Both the position numbers and the translations under genes were made by a program. This document shows positions 16,613 through 24,494 of a stretch of DNA of 64,000 nucleotides, in pieces; position 1 is the first letter of the stretch, and each line of letters begins with the position of its first letter. Origin of the DNA: Streptococcus gallolyticus subsp. gallolyticus DSM 16831 (GTDB taxonomy: Bacteria > Bacillota > Bacilli > Lactobacillales > Streptococcaceae); the NCBI RefSeq assembly GCF_002000985.1, contig NZ_CP018822.1, positions 142,001 through 206,000 on the forward strand. Direction: 5' to 3'. The notes beneath the pieces were generated by a model. It was not told the origin of the DNA, made no database searches, and worked only from the letters and a program-made list of their open reading frames with translations.

Positions 16613-17629
16613 ATGGCAACAATTAAAGATGTCGCAAGGGTTGCGGGGGTATCAACTTCGACAGCTTCACGTGCTCTGCATGATAGTAGTATGATTAGCG
16701 AGGCGACTAAAAGACGTGTGCGTCGTGCGATGAAAGAACTGGATTACTCTCCAAACTATTCGGCACAAAATCTAGTCAATCGCACAACCAATACAATAGG
16801 GATTATTTTGCCCGTGCGAGAAAGTCAGGATTCACTTGGAAATAACCCATTTTTCATGCAAATTATTCAAGGTATTTCAAGCGTGTGTAGCGAGAATGAC
16901 TACATGGTCAGCTTGGCAACAGGACGAACAGATGACGAATTGCAAAAAAATATCCAAACCTTAATTCGTAGCGGCAACATCACTAAGCTTATTTTTCTTT
17001 ATTCAAGAAAAGCAGATCCAGTTTTTGAATTTGTCAAACAAGAAAAGAAGGTTTCTTGTGTCGTCGTTGGTCGTTCTTACGAAGATGCTCCGCAAAAAAT
17101 GGTGCGTTTTGTTGATAATAATAATGACCAAGCTGGTAAAGATGCAACGACATTCATGTTAGCCAAAGGCTATAATCATCTTGTTTTTGCCTATACTGAT
17201 ATGGATGAATTAGTGCAAACCGAACGTTATCAAGGTTACTGTGAAGCCTTGCAAGAATACGGTAAAAAAGGGAGTACATTGCAATTATCACGCCTAAGCG
17301 ACGAGGAAAATGCGGTGAAGTTGCAGACGTTTCTTGCTGAAAATCCCAAAACAGAAGCTTTTGTTGCCTGTGATGACATCATGGCGATTCGTTTGCAACG
17401 TTTATTTAAGGATAGTGACCTTGAAAATCATTATGCTATGATTGGTTTTAACAATTCATTGATTACAGAAATTGCGAGCCCTGCCTTGACTTCCGTGGAT
17501 ATTTTTCCATATGAGTTGGGGGAGAATGCCGCCAAATTATTATTAGCTGACCCTAAAAATTTAACTGAACAAACGGTTGTTATTCCACATAAAATCATTG
17601 AACGCGAATCAACACCAGATTTGGGTTAA
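16613..17629 (+). CDS. malR: LacI family transcriptional regulator, MalR-like
   Basis: A 338-residue LacI/GalR-type repressor. The N-terminal helix-turn-helix and hinge helix are seen in IKDVARVAGVSTSTASRALH (residues 4-23) and YSPNYSAQNLVNRTT. The rest is a periplasmic-binding-protein-like sugar-sensing domain. The overall pattern (NPFFMQIIQGIS, KLIFLYSRKADPVF, HKIIERES at the end) resembles streptococcal MalR. The operator palindrome ACGCAAACGTTTGCGT in front of the adjacent maltose-type PTS gene has the form bound by MalR, which supports the assignment. The symbol is moderate; another maltose-related LacI protein is possible. Confidence 0.82.
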   Translation: MATIKDVARVAGVSTSTASRALHDSSMISEATKRRVRRAMKELDYSPNYSAQNLVNRTTNTIGIILPVRESQDSLGNNPFFMQIIQGISSVCSENDYMVSLATGRTDDELQKNIQTLIRSGNITKLIFLYSRKADPVFEFVKQEKKVSCVVVGRSYEDAPQKMVRFVDNNNDQAGKDATTFMLAKGYNHLVFAYTDMDELVQTERYQGYCEALQEYGKKGSTLQLSRLSDEENAVKLQTFLAENPKTEAFVACDDIMAIRLQRLFKDSDLENHYAMIGFNNSLITEIASPALTSVDIFPYELGENAAKLLLADPKNLTEQTVVIPHKIIERESTPDLG

Positions 17630-17644
17630 CAGCTTTTACTAACT

Positions 17645-17668
17645 AAAACCTCCGTTGGAGGTTTTTTT
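17645..17668 (+). terminator. Intrinsic terminator after the regulator
   Basis: Compact hairpin AAAACCTCC-GTT-GGAGGTTTT followed by T residues. Confidence 0.85.
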
Positions 17669-17721
17669 GCCAAGGAAGTGTTTGTTTAGATGTCTTTTTT
17701 TAAAAAAATTACGGAAAACGC

Positions 17722-17780
17722 TTTACAAATTAAAAATACGTGTTATAATAAAATCATCAAAACAACGCAAACGTTTGCGT
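17722..17780 (+). promoter_or_regulatory. malT promoter with MalR-type operator
   Basis: TTTACA at 17722-17727, a 16-base spacer and TATAAT at 17744-17749. Downstream of the start site, at 17765-17780, is the perfect 16-base palindrome ACGCAAACGTTTGCGT, a LacI-family operator of the MalR type. The AAAACGCTTT just before the -35 resembles a CcpA half-site. In the ~110-base leader, AAACCAAT (17799-17806) and ATTGGTTT (17860-17867) could pair across it. Confidence 0.75.
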
Positions 17781-17894
17781 AAATTTAAAACAAAGCTCAA
17801 ACCAATACTTTAAAGGAGTTGGAAAATAGAAGTGGCATTATTTTTCATAAATTAAAGCAATTGGTTTCCTAGAAAATGGTTTAAGGAGTATTTC

Positions 17895-20078
17895 ATGAAG
17901 AAGGCATTTAAAAATTTAACCAGCTTCGAATTTTGGCAAAAATTCGGAAAATGCTTGATGGTTGTTATTGCTGTTATGCCAGCAGCAGGTTTAATGGTTA
18001 GTATTGGGAACTCACTTCCGCTAATCAATGCAGACTCAGCCCTTCTTGCTACGGTTGGTAATGTTATTGCTCAAATCGGATGGGGAATTATCAATAACCT
18101 TCATATCCTCTTCGCGTTAGCAATTGGTGGTAGTTGGGCAAAAGAACGTGCTGGTGGTGCGTTTGCAGCAGGTATCGCATTTATTCTCATCAACCTTATC
18201 ACAGGTCACGTTTATGGCATTTCACTTGATATGATTGCCGATGGTACAAGTACGGTTCACAATGTGCTTGGTGGTGAAATGCTTGTAGCTGACTACTTTG
18301 TCAATGTTCTTGGTCAACCTGCCCTTAATATGGGTGTGTTTGTCGGTATTATCTCTGGTTTTGTTGGGGCAACAGCTTACAATAAATACTATAACTACCG
18401 CAAATTACCAGACGTTCTTTCATTCTTTAATGGTAAACGTTTCGTACCGTTCGTTGTTATCTATCGTTCAGTTCTTGTTGGTTTGTTTATGTCACTTGTT
18501 TGGCCAATCATCCAATCAGGAATCAACGGATTTGGTATGTGGATTGCATCTTCACAAGATTCAGCACCATTTTTAGCACCATTCTTATATGGTACTTTGG
18601 AACGTTTGCTTCTTCCATTTGGACTTCACCACATGATTACTATCCCAATGAACTACACATCACTTGGTGGTACTTATGAAATTTTGACAGGTGCTCAAAA
18701 AGGAACAGAAGTCTTTGGTCAAGACCCACTTTGGTTAGCATGGGTAACAGACCTTATCAATCTTAAAGGTTCTAATGCTTCAGCATACCAAGATCTTTTA
18801 ACAAATGTAACACCAGCTCGCTTTAAAGTTGGGCAAATGATTGGTGCAACTGGTACACTTATGGGACTTAGTCTTGCTATGTACCGTAATGTTGACCCTG
18901 ACAAGAAGAAAAAATACACTGCTATGTTCATCTCAACAGCAGCAGCAACATTCTTAACAGGTGTTACTGAACCAATCGAATACATGTTTATGTTCGTTGC
19001 AATGCCACTTTACGTTGTTTATGCAGTCGTTCAAGGGGTGACATTTGCTTTAGCTGATTTAGTTAACCTTCGTCTCCATTCATTTGGTAATATTGAACTT
19101 TTAACACGTACGCCTATGGCTCTCAAAGCTGGACTTGGCGGTGATTTGATTAACTTTGTCATCTGTTGTATTTTATCAGGGGTTGTGATGTACTTTATCG
19201 CAGACTTCATGATTAAGAAATTCAACTTTGCTACTCCAGGTCGTAATGGTAATTATGACGATATGGATGATGACCAAGCTAGTGCATCAGCAGACGGTGC
19301 TAGTGTCTCTGCAGACTCACAAATCGTTCAAATCATTAATCTCCTTGGTGGACGCGATAACATCGAAGATGTTGATGCTTGTATGACTCGACTTCGTGTC
19401 ACAGTCAAAGATGTCGCTAAAGTCGGTGATGAGGACACTTGGAAAAAAGCTGGCGCTATGGGACTTATTATCAAAGGCTCAGGTGTTCAAGCGGTTTATG
19501 GACCAAAAGCAGATATTTTGAAATCTGATATCCAAGACCTTCTTGATTCTGGCGCAGAAATTCCAACTGTCAACTTGTCAGAAGTTGAAGGAAACGATGT
19601 TACAAAAGTTTCTTATAAAGGTGTGACAGAAGATGTCAATGCAGTTGCAGACGGTGATGTAAAACCTATCACAGAAGTTAAAGACCCTGTCTTTGCTGGT
19701 AAAATGATGGGTGATGGCTTCGCTGTTGAACCAGAAAATGGCAATGTTTACGCACCAGTTTCAGGTATTGTAACCAGCGTCTTTCCAACAAAACACGCCT
19801 TTGGTCTATTAACAGACAATGGACTTGAAGTTCTTGTTCACATTGGTTTAGATACTGTTGCTCTTAACGGAGTACCATTCTCAGTTAAGATTGCAGAAGG
19901 TCAACGTGTTCAAGCTGGTGAGCTTTTGGTGGTAGCTGATTTAGCAGCTATTCGTTCAGCAGGTCGTGAAACAACAATTATTGTTGCCTTCACAAATACA
20001 GCAGAAATCAAAGCAGTCAATTTAACACAAACAGGAAAAGTTTCTGCTAACACACCTGTTGCCAAAGTAGAACTTTAA
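17895..20078 (+). CDS. malT: PTS EIICBA, maltose/glucose type
   Basis: A 727-residue phosphotransferase permease of the glucose-maltose family. The membrane EIIC domain occupies about residues 1-455. After an acidic, alanine/serine-rich linker comes EIIB, with the phosphorylated cysteine at residue 496 (DACMTRLRVTV). A C-terminal EIIA domain follows, with the active histidine at about residue 649 (VLVHIGLDTVALNG). It imports and phosphorylates its sugar at the membrane. Homology to the streptococcal maltose PTS, plus the MalR-like regulator and operator next to it, makes maltose the best guess; glucose or trehalose cannot be excluded. The phosphatase-like gene downstream follows a terminator, the same neighbour seen for malT in S. 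mutans as I recall it. Confidence 0.88.
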   Translation: MKKAFKNLTSFEFWQKFGKCLMVVIAVMPAAGLMVSIGNSLPLINADSALLATVGNVIAQIGWGIINNLHILFALAIGGSWAKERAGGAFAAGIAFILINLITGHVYGISLDMIADGTSTVHNVLGGEMLVADYFVNVLGQPALNMGVFVGIISGFVGATAYNKYYNYRKLPDVLSFFNGKRFVPFVVIYRSVLVGLFMSLVWPIIQSGINGFGMWIASSQDSAPFLAPFLYGTLERLLLPFGLHHMITIPMNYTSLGGTYEILTGAQKGTEVFGQDPLWLAWVTDLINLKGSNASAYQDLLTNVTPARFKVGQMIGATGTLMGLSLAMYRNVDPDKKKKYTAMFISTAAATFLTGVTEPIEYMFMFVAMPLYVVYAVVQGVTFALADLVNLRLHSFGNIELLTRTPMALKAGLGGDLINFVICCILSGVVMYFIADFMIKKFNFATPGRNGNYDDMDDDQASASADGASVSADSQIVQIINLLGGRDNIEDVDACMTRLRVTVKDVAKVGDEDTWKKAGAMGLIIKGSGVQAVYGPKADILKSDIQDLLDSGAEIPTVNLSEVEGNDVTKVSYKGVTEDVNAVADGDVKPITEVKDPVFAGKMMGDGFAVEPENGNVYAPVSGIVTSVFPTKHAFGLLTDNGLEVLVHIGLDTVALNGVPFSVKIAEGQRVQAGELLVVADLAAIRSAGRETTIIVAFTNTAEIKAVNLTQTGKVSANTPVAKVEL

Positions 20079-20125
20079 GCTGATATTACTCATATGAATA
20101 AGAGATGTTTAGGTTAAATCTAAAT

Positions 20126-20163
20126 AAAAGGGAGTCTGAGATAGGAATCACGGACTCTCCTTT
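20126..20163 (+). terminator. Terminator after malT
   Basis: AAAGGGAGTC / GACTCTCCTTT hairpin with a 16-base loop. It lies 19 bases before the next start codon, so some read-through is likely. Confidence 0.7.
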
Positions 20164-20181
20164 GACTTGAAGGGAACAGAT

Positions 20182-20997
20182 ATGGCTAAATTTTTAACAC
20201 TTAATACGCATTCTTGGTTGGAGGCAAATTCATTAAAGAAATTATTCGACTTGGCAGAAACGATTTATAGTGAAAATTATGATGTCATTTGCCTTCAAGA
20301 AATTAACCAAGATATTCGTGGACTGTTAACCAAAGAAGTTGATGGCTATGAAAAATTACCAGGCAGCCCAGCTTTGCATCGCGATAACTACGCTTTACAA
20401 CTCGTGAATTATCTGAGAAGTCAAGGACGATATTATTATTGGTCTTGGGCATATAATCATATTGGATACGAAAAGTACAATGAGGGTGTTGTTATTCTAT
20501 CAAAAACACCTATCAAAGTGAATGATATTCTGGTATCTGATGTTGATGACGAAACTGATTTTCACACAAGACGTGTTCTCGTTGCGGAGACAGAAATTGA
20601 TCAGAAACCAATTACGGTTGTCAGCTTACACATGTCTTGGTTTGGTAAAGGCTTTGAAAGTGAATGGCAAAAGCTGGAGACAGCCCTGCTTGATTACCCC
20701 AAACCATTGGTACTCATGGGTGATTTTAACAACCCAACGGATACTGCTGGCTATGATATGATTTTAAACAGCCCACTTGATTTACAAGACAGCCACAAAG
20801 TGGCTAAGAAAGTCCAAGGCGACCACACGATTATTGAAGACATTGACGGCTGGGAGGGCAATAAACAATCCCTCAAAGTTGACCATGTTTTCACAAGTAA
20901 AGATATTGATATTCTATCATCAACCGTCACATTTGACGGCGGTGAAGCGCCAATCGTCAGTGACCATTTCGGTCTTGCCGTTGAGCTTAACTACTAA
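20182..20997 (+). CDS. Endonuclease/exonuclease/phosphatase family protein
   Basis: A 271-residue protein of the EEP (DNase I-like) metal-dependent phosphoesterase fold. It starts MAKFLTLNTHSW, and the metal-binding and catalytic residues are visible in CLQEINQ (about residue 38), VVSLHMSWFGKG (about 151), LMGDFNNP (about 179) and a terminal SDHFGLAVEL. No signal peptide is seen. An AAGGGA sequence precedes the ATG by 6-7 bases; an in-frame TTG five codons earlier is a weaker start. The position directly after malT suggests a link with sugar phosphate metabolism, but the substrate (nucleic acid, inositol phosphate or other) cannot be told. Confidence 0.85.
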   Translation: MAKFLTLNTHSWLEANSLKKLFDLAETIYSENYDVICLQEINQDIRGLLTKEVDGYEKLPGSPALHRDNYALQLVNYLRSQGRYYYWSWAYNHIGYEKYNEGVVILSKTPIKVNDILVSDVDDETDFHTRRVLVAETEIDQKPITVVSLHMSWFGKGFESEWQKLETALLDYPKPLVLMGDFNNPTDTAGYDMILNSPLDLQDSHKVAKKVQGDHTIIEDIDGWEGNKQSLKVDHVFTSKDIDILSSTVTFDGGEAPIVSDHFGLAVELNY

Positions 20998-21034
20998 TAA
21001 CATTACCTCCTAATTTATTTGTTTGTTTTTACAC

Positions 21035-21062
21035 AATCGCTCCTGATTTCAGGGGCGATTTT
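21035..21062 (+). terminator. Terminator after the EEP family gene
   Basis: AATCGCTCCTGA / TCAGGGGCGATT hairpin with TTT after it. Confidence 0.7.
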
Positions 21063-21133
21063 AGGTGTTATGTGTTATAATGGATCCGCAATAATAGCAT
21101 TAAAATAATAAATGATTAATTACGGAGATAAAA

Positions 21134-21308
21134 ATGAAAAAATTTAATGTAGAAATTGAGGAAGTGAAGTGCTCAAAGAATTGTAAAAGTTAAGGCAAGA
21201 GATGAAAACGAAGCTTTGAAATTGGTAAGCAAACAGTACAGGCGAGAAAACATTGTCCTAGACAAAAATGATTACAAAGGTCATGAACTTAGGGTTATAT
21301 CCGAATAG
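21134..21308 (+). pseudogene. DpnD/PcfM-like small protein gene, frameshifted
   Basis: An ATG with GGAG upstream opens MKKFNVEIEEVKCSKNCKS and then meets a stop after 19 codons. In a shifted frame the sequence continues as QRIVKVKARDENEALKLVSK and on to a stop at 21306-21308. Together they give the DpnD/PcfM pattern (MKKFxVEIxE..QRIVxVxA.), a small family of about 55-60 residues named after a gene beside the DpnI restriction system and one on conjugative plasmid pCF10. The break lies at about 21160-21172, in a GAAGTGAAGTG near-duplication. It has its own promoter-like TATAAT and a terminator, so it was a stand-alone gene. Function unknown. Confidence 0.7.
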
Positions 21309-21316
21309 AGAACGAT

Positions 21317-21350
21317 AAAAGAGTGAACATAACATTCACTCTTATTTTTT
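21317..21350 (+). terminator. Terminator after the DpnD-like pseudogene
   Basis: AAGAGTGAA / TTCACTCTT hairpin followed by ATTTTTT. It may also serve the convergent peptidase gene. Confidence 0.75.
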
Positions 21351-21361
21351 GTATTCAATTT

Positions 21362-22399
21362 TTACTCCACAATTGGGCTTTTTAGGTAAGCGTCAACGAG
21401 GCGTTCTGTTGCTTGGACAGAGTCAATGTGTGTGCGTTCGTATGAGTGACTTGATTCGATACCAGCTCCAAAAAGGGCATGTTTGACTTCAGCACCTGCA
21501 CGAAGAGCAGCAGAAGCATCACTACCATAATACGGATAAATGTCCAATTTGTAAGGAATCTTATTGTCATTTGCTAATTTGACAAGATGTTGGCGCAATT
21601 CATAGTGATAAGGTCCTGAACCGTCTTTAACACAGATTGACACACTGTATTCATCTGTTTGTTGGTCGTCTCCCATTGCTCCCATATCGACCGAAAGGTA
21701 TTCAACAGTTTCAACCGGGATACTCGAATTCGCTCCATGACCAAGTTCTTCAAATGCTGAGAAGTAGAAGTGTGTCGTGTATGGCAAAGTAATGTTTTGC
21801 GCTTTATATTCTTTAAGCAATTCAATTAAGATAGCTGCTGACACTTTGTCATCTAAGTGACGTGATTTGATAAAACCTGATTCGGTAACGACAACACGTG
21901 GGTCAAATGAGATAAAGTCACCAACTTCGATACCAAGAGCGCGTGTTTCTTTCTCATTTGTCACTTTTTCATCAAGGCGAACTTCCATGTTAGTTTGGTT
22001 GCGCTCAGCCGTACCAGCATCTTTATAAACGTGTACAGATGTTTGGTGCATAAGGATTGTACCACTGATTTTCTTGCCATTTTTAGAAACGTGAACGGTA
22101 CAATTTTCTCCCTCAATAGCGTTGTAAACAAAGCCACCGATAAGGTCCATTTTGAGACGTCCATCAGGTTTGACAGCGCGAACCATAGCACCAAGTGTAT
22201 CCAGATGAGCAGTCACCACACGGTGTTTGCTGTCATTTTTACCTGTGACTGTGACCATAACACCGCCTTTATTCGTGCGAGCAGGCGCATAGCCAAAGCT
22301 TTCAAGTTCAGCAATCACATAATTCATAATGTGACTTGTGTAGCCAGTAGGTGAAGGGATATTTGCAAGTTTTGTAATATAATCAACCGTAGTTTTCAT
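21362..22399 (-). CDS. M42 family metallopeptidase (aminopeptidase)
   Basis: A 345-residue cytosolic di-metal aminopeptidase of the M42 family (PepA/TET-like; often labelled endoglucanase by older annotation). Metal ligands are visible in VVTAHLDTLG (about residues 60-69), SRHLDDKVSAA (about 177-187), FSAFEELGHG (about 211-220) and SVDMGAMG, with a late GIESSHSYERTH. It trims N-terminal residues from peptides taken up by the cell. The minus-strand TGGTATAAT at 22470-22462 gives an extended -10 promoter, and TTGGAG precedes the ATG. Transcription converges on the DpnD-like pseudogene. Confidence 0.9.
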   Translation of the reverse strand: MKTTVDYITKLANIPSPTGYTSHIMNYVIAELESFGYAPARTNKGGVMVTVTGKNDSKHRVVTAHLDTLGAMVRAVKPDGRLKMDLIGGFVYNAIEGENCTVHVSKNGKKISGTILMHQTSVHVYKDAGTAERNQTNMEVRLDEKVTNEKETRALGIEVGDFISFDPRVVVTESGFIKSRHLDDKVSAAILIELLKEYKAQNITLPYTTHFYFSAFEELGHGANSSIPVETVEYLSVDMGAMGDDQQTDEYSVSICVKDGSGPYHYELRQHLVKLANDNKIPYKLDIYPYYGSDASAALRAGAEVKHALFGAGIESSHSYERTHIDSVQATERLVDAYLKSPIVE

Positions 22400-22506
22400 G
22401 AGTTCTCCAATTAAAATTTAGTAGTCATATCGACGATAAAATACACGATATCATCTATGTTATTATACCATGTCTGCTAAATTTAGTTGAGAGAGGACTG
22501 TATGTA

Positions 22507-22986
22507 TTAACTAGGATTGGCAAATCCTTGGTGTTGCTTCACAATAATTTTTGCTAGGCGCTCAATATCAGCACTTGTTCCTCGTAATTCAAAATCACCC
22601 AACATCGGAAAACCAAAACGTTTGGCGTACTGTTTGGCTGTCAGGCAATACTGTTCGTTGAAATTACGATTGCCAGAACCAATAATACCAAAACAATGTT
22701 TGTAGTTGTCATGAGCAGCAATAAAATCACCTAGCGGATTCGTCAAGATTTCAACATCACCTGAATCAATACCATTACCACCTTCAAGATAGGTTGGCAA
22801 AACAGCAACAAAAGGTGTCGTGATTGGAAATGTTTCATGATTGAGTTCTTTGATATTAATGGTCTGTGTATCTAGTGAATAATGGTTCAGTAAGTGTTCA
22901 GTTAAGCGCTTTACAAAGCTTTGTGTGTTACCGCTTAAACTAATATAAACAATGCTCAACGGAGCTAACCTTTTTTCTTGTGACAT
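22507..22986 (-). CDS. nrdI: Class Ib ribonucleotide reductase stimulatory protein NrdI
   Basis: A 159-residue flavodoxin-like protein that supplies the oxidant for the manganese cofactor of NrdF. The FMN phosphate loop is [12 protein letters not shown] (about residues 18-29) and the other flavin contacts are TYLEGGNG (about 66-73) and [15 protein letters not shown] (about 103-117). The start chosen, MSQEKRLAP, has GGGAA 6-7 bases upstream; the frame extends 16 codons further without a ribosome-binding site. nrdEF and nrdH are not in the window, so nrdI stands alone here, as in several streptococci. Confidence 0.9.
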   Translation of the reverse strand: MSQEKRLAPLSIVYISLSGNTQSFVKRLTEHLLNHYSLDTQTINIKELNHETFPITTPFVAVLPTYLEGGNGIDSGDVEILTNPLGDFIAAHDNYKHCFGIIGSGNRNFNEQYCLTAKQYAKRFGFPMLGDFELRGTSADIERLAKIIVKQHQGFANPS

Positions 22987-23079
22987 AATAAATTCCCTAC
23001 TATATATGGTATTACTTAGAATAATGTAACACAATATATGGTTATAAACAAGAATTTAGCTCTGCAATTTAGATGATTT

Positions 23080-23093
23080 AGAAAGCGTTTAAA
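23080..23093 (+). promoter_or_regulatory. cre-like CcpA site upstream of the PTS EIIB gene
   Basis: AGAAAGCGTTTAAA matches 12 of 14 positions of the cre pattern TGnAAnCGnnnnCA and lies about 37 bases before the -35 of the EIIB promoter. Confidence 0.45.
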
Positions 23094-23123
23094 TTTTTTG
23101 AAAAAGTTTACACTTTTAAAAAG

Positions 23124-23159
23124 AAAAGACTAGACATTTTAAAAAGTCTGTGATATACT
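23124..23159 (+). promoter_or_regulatory. Promoter and putative GntR operator of the EIIB-EIIA unit
   Basis: The 17-base motif AAAAGACTAGACATTTT (23124-23140) contains TAGACA, which serves as -35; a 17-base spacer leads to TATACT (23154-23159). Almost the same motif with the same -35/-10 spacing lies before the EIIC gene at 25971-26007. The shared motif is the best candidate for the site of the GntR-type regulator at 27367. Confidence 0.6.
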
Positions 23160-23234
23160 TTTAGTAAAGATGTTGGGGAGCGTAAAACATCTTAAACAAC
23201 TATTTTATATTCTATTCTAAAAGGGAGAATGACT

Positions 23235-23549
23235 ATGTCAAAAGCATTGATTATCTGTGTAGCTGGAATGTCATCATCACTAATGGCCCAAAAAACAACA
23301 GACTTTTTCAAAAACCAAGGTAAAGACATCACTGTAGAAGCTATCAGCTCTAACGAAGGTGAACAAGTTATTACTGACGCAACTTACGATTTGTATCTAG
23401 TTAGTCCACAAGCTGGTATGTACTATAACCAATTTGCAGCTGCTGGTGAAAAATCAGGTCGTCCAGTTGTTAAAGTTCCACCACAAGCTTATGTTCCAAT
23501 CCCAATGGGTGTTGAGAAAATGGCTAATCTTATCGTAGAAAACATTTAA
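23235..23549 (+). CDS. PTS EIIB component, lactose/cellobiose (Chb) family
   Basis: A 104-residue cytosolic PTS domain starting MSKALIICVAGMSSSLMAQK. The phosphorylated cysteine is residue 8 in the strand-loop typical of cellobiose/chitobiose EIIB (ptcB/celA type). It accepts phosphate from EIIA and passes it to the sugar bound by EIIC. GGGAG lies 7 bases before this ATG; a second ATG two codons earlier is too close. EIIA follows after 16 bases. The matching EIIC is 2.2 kb away beyond an oppositely oriented GH1 gene, but it shares the promoter motif. Confidence 0.92.
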   Translation: MSKALIICVAGMSSSLMAQKTTDFFKNQGKDITVEAISSNEGEQVITDATYDLYLVSPQAGMYYNQFAAAGEKSGRPVVKVPPQAYVPIPMGVEKMANLIVENI

Positions 23550-23565
23550 TGAGGTATTGTTAGAG

Positions 23566-23886
23566 ATGACTGAAGAAGAATTGCAACTTGCTGCTTTTGA
23601 AATTATCTTGCACAGCGGTAACGCCCGCACTTCTGTTCACGAAGCATTTGCTGCAATGAAAGAAGGCAAATATGACGAAGCAAAAGAAAAACTAGATGCT
23701 GCTGATGCAGAACTTTTGGAGGCACATCATGCTCAAACTGATTTGTTACAGAAATATGCAAGCGGTACCGAAGTTAAAATCGAGATTATTATGGTTCACG
23801 CACAAGATCATTTGATGACTACAATGACTTTGAAAGAAGTTGCGGTGGAAATGATCACATTGTACCAACGACTCGACGAAAAATAA
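23566..23886 (+). CDS. PTS EIIA component, lactose/cellobiose family
   Basis: A 106-residue helical EIIA (MTEEELQLAAFEIILHSG) that is phosphorylated by HPr on a histidine in IMVHAQDHLMTTMT (about residues 74-87), then phosphorylates EIIB. It is the ptcA/celC type, which in related bacteria can serve more than one EIIB/EIIC pair. The ATG at 23566 is preferred; a TTG three codons upstream is nearer the GAGG sequence than is ideal. Its stop codon is followed at once by the first unit of the 49-bp hairpin repeat. A related EIIA (lacF) is encoded at 58115. Confidence 0.92.
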   Translation: MTEEELQLAAFEIILHSGNARTSVHEAFAAMKEGKYDEAKEKLDAADAELLEAHHAQTDLLQKYASGTEVKIEIIMVHAQDHLMTTMTLKEVAVEMITLYQRLDEK

Positions 23887-24129
23887 GGAAAAAAACAGTC
23901 CAGCGGACTGTTTTTTCATGAGCCTAGAAATTGAAAAGCGAATTAAGTCCAGAGGACTGTTTTTTCATGAGCCTAGAAATTGAAAAGCGAATTAAGTCCA
24001 GTGGACTGTTTTTTCACGCGCCTAGAAACTGAAAAGCGAGTCAATTCCAGTGGGCGTTTTCCATTGTCTAACATACGCACCAAATTCAATTTATCAATAT
24101 CATCATTTTAAACACGAAAACATTTTAAA
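23878..24129. repeat. Left copy of a long inverted repeat flanking the cellobiose/manA segment
   Basis: From the last codon of EIIA onward this sequence matches, in reverse complement, the region 29255-29403 that begins at the last codon of panD. Apart from two extra 49-bp tandem units in the left copy, the match runs about 150 bases with only scattered differences. Shared blocks include AAAAATAAGGAAAAAAACAG at the outer edge and AATTCAATTTATCAATATCA further in. The two copies face each other around 5.1 kb. Confidence 0.85.
23891..24057 (+). repeat. 49-bp tandem repeat with hairpin in each unit (about 3.3 copies)
   Basis: Units start at 23897, 23946, 23995 and (partial) 24044. Each has the palindrome CAGTCC-A-nn-GGACTG followed by TTTTTT, so it can act as a terminator, then the tail TCATGAGCCTAGAAATTGAA and AAGCGAATT. 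The same tail follows hairpins at 29341-29395 and 48360-48420 in reverse, and in part after the manA terminator. This is a dispersed intergenic element of this genome. Confidence 0.85.
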
Positions 24130-24147
24130 GTTGCGATTTAATCATTC

Positions 24148-24176
24148 AAAAAGAAGACTGTAAGGTCTTCTTTTTT
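24148..24176 (+). terminator. Intrinsic terminator in the intergenic region
   Basis: AAAAGAAGAC / GTCTTCTTTT hairpin with a six-base loop and T tail. The stretch from here to 24334 shows nothing else I can name. Confidence 0.7.
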
Positions 24177-24334
24177 GATTTCTCTTTGTTCAGTCTGAGG
24201 CTTTAACAACATCAAACATTTCATGCTCGCTTTTTCTCATCACTAATCTTAAAATCAAGCAAGGTCAATAAAATTTGAGGTTTGTTTTTGAAAAACTAGA
24301 TTATTTTGCTACGCTTATAAAAAATTGTGTATAG

Positions 24335-24365
24335 CAAAACCCTCTTCCTATGCAGAAGAGGGTTA
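24335..24365 (-). terminator. Terminator of the GH1 gene
   Basis: On the minus strand AACCCTCTTC / GAAGAGGGTT with a seven-base loop, then TTTTGC. It lies about 130 bases beyond the GH1 stop codon; the stretch between is AT-rich without recognisable features. Confidence 0.6.
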
Positions 24366-24494
24366 GAATCTAGTAAATAGTTTTAAATGGATAAAAAGGA
24401 TTTGTTAAGTTAATTTTCACTGGCTAGGTGAAAATCATGAAGTAGAAATTTATTAGGAGTATTTGAAATCGAATATTATTAGAATATTAAATGA

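Noticed and set aside
21362..22399. Endoglucanase label for the M42 protein
   Set aside because: That label is an old mis-annotation for this family; the di-metal aminopeptidase motifs are all present.
23891..24057. CRISPR array
   Set aside because: The 49-bp units are almost entirely identical, with no variable spacers, contain terminator hairpins and have no cas genes near.
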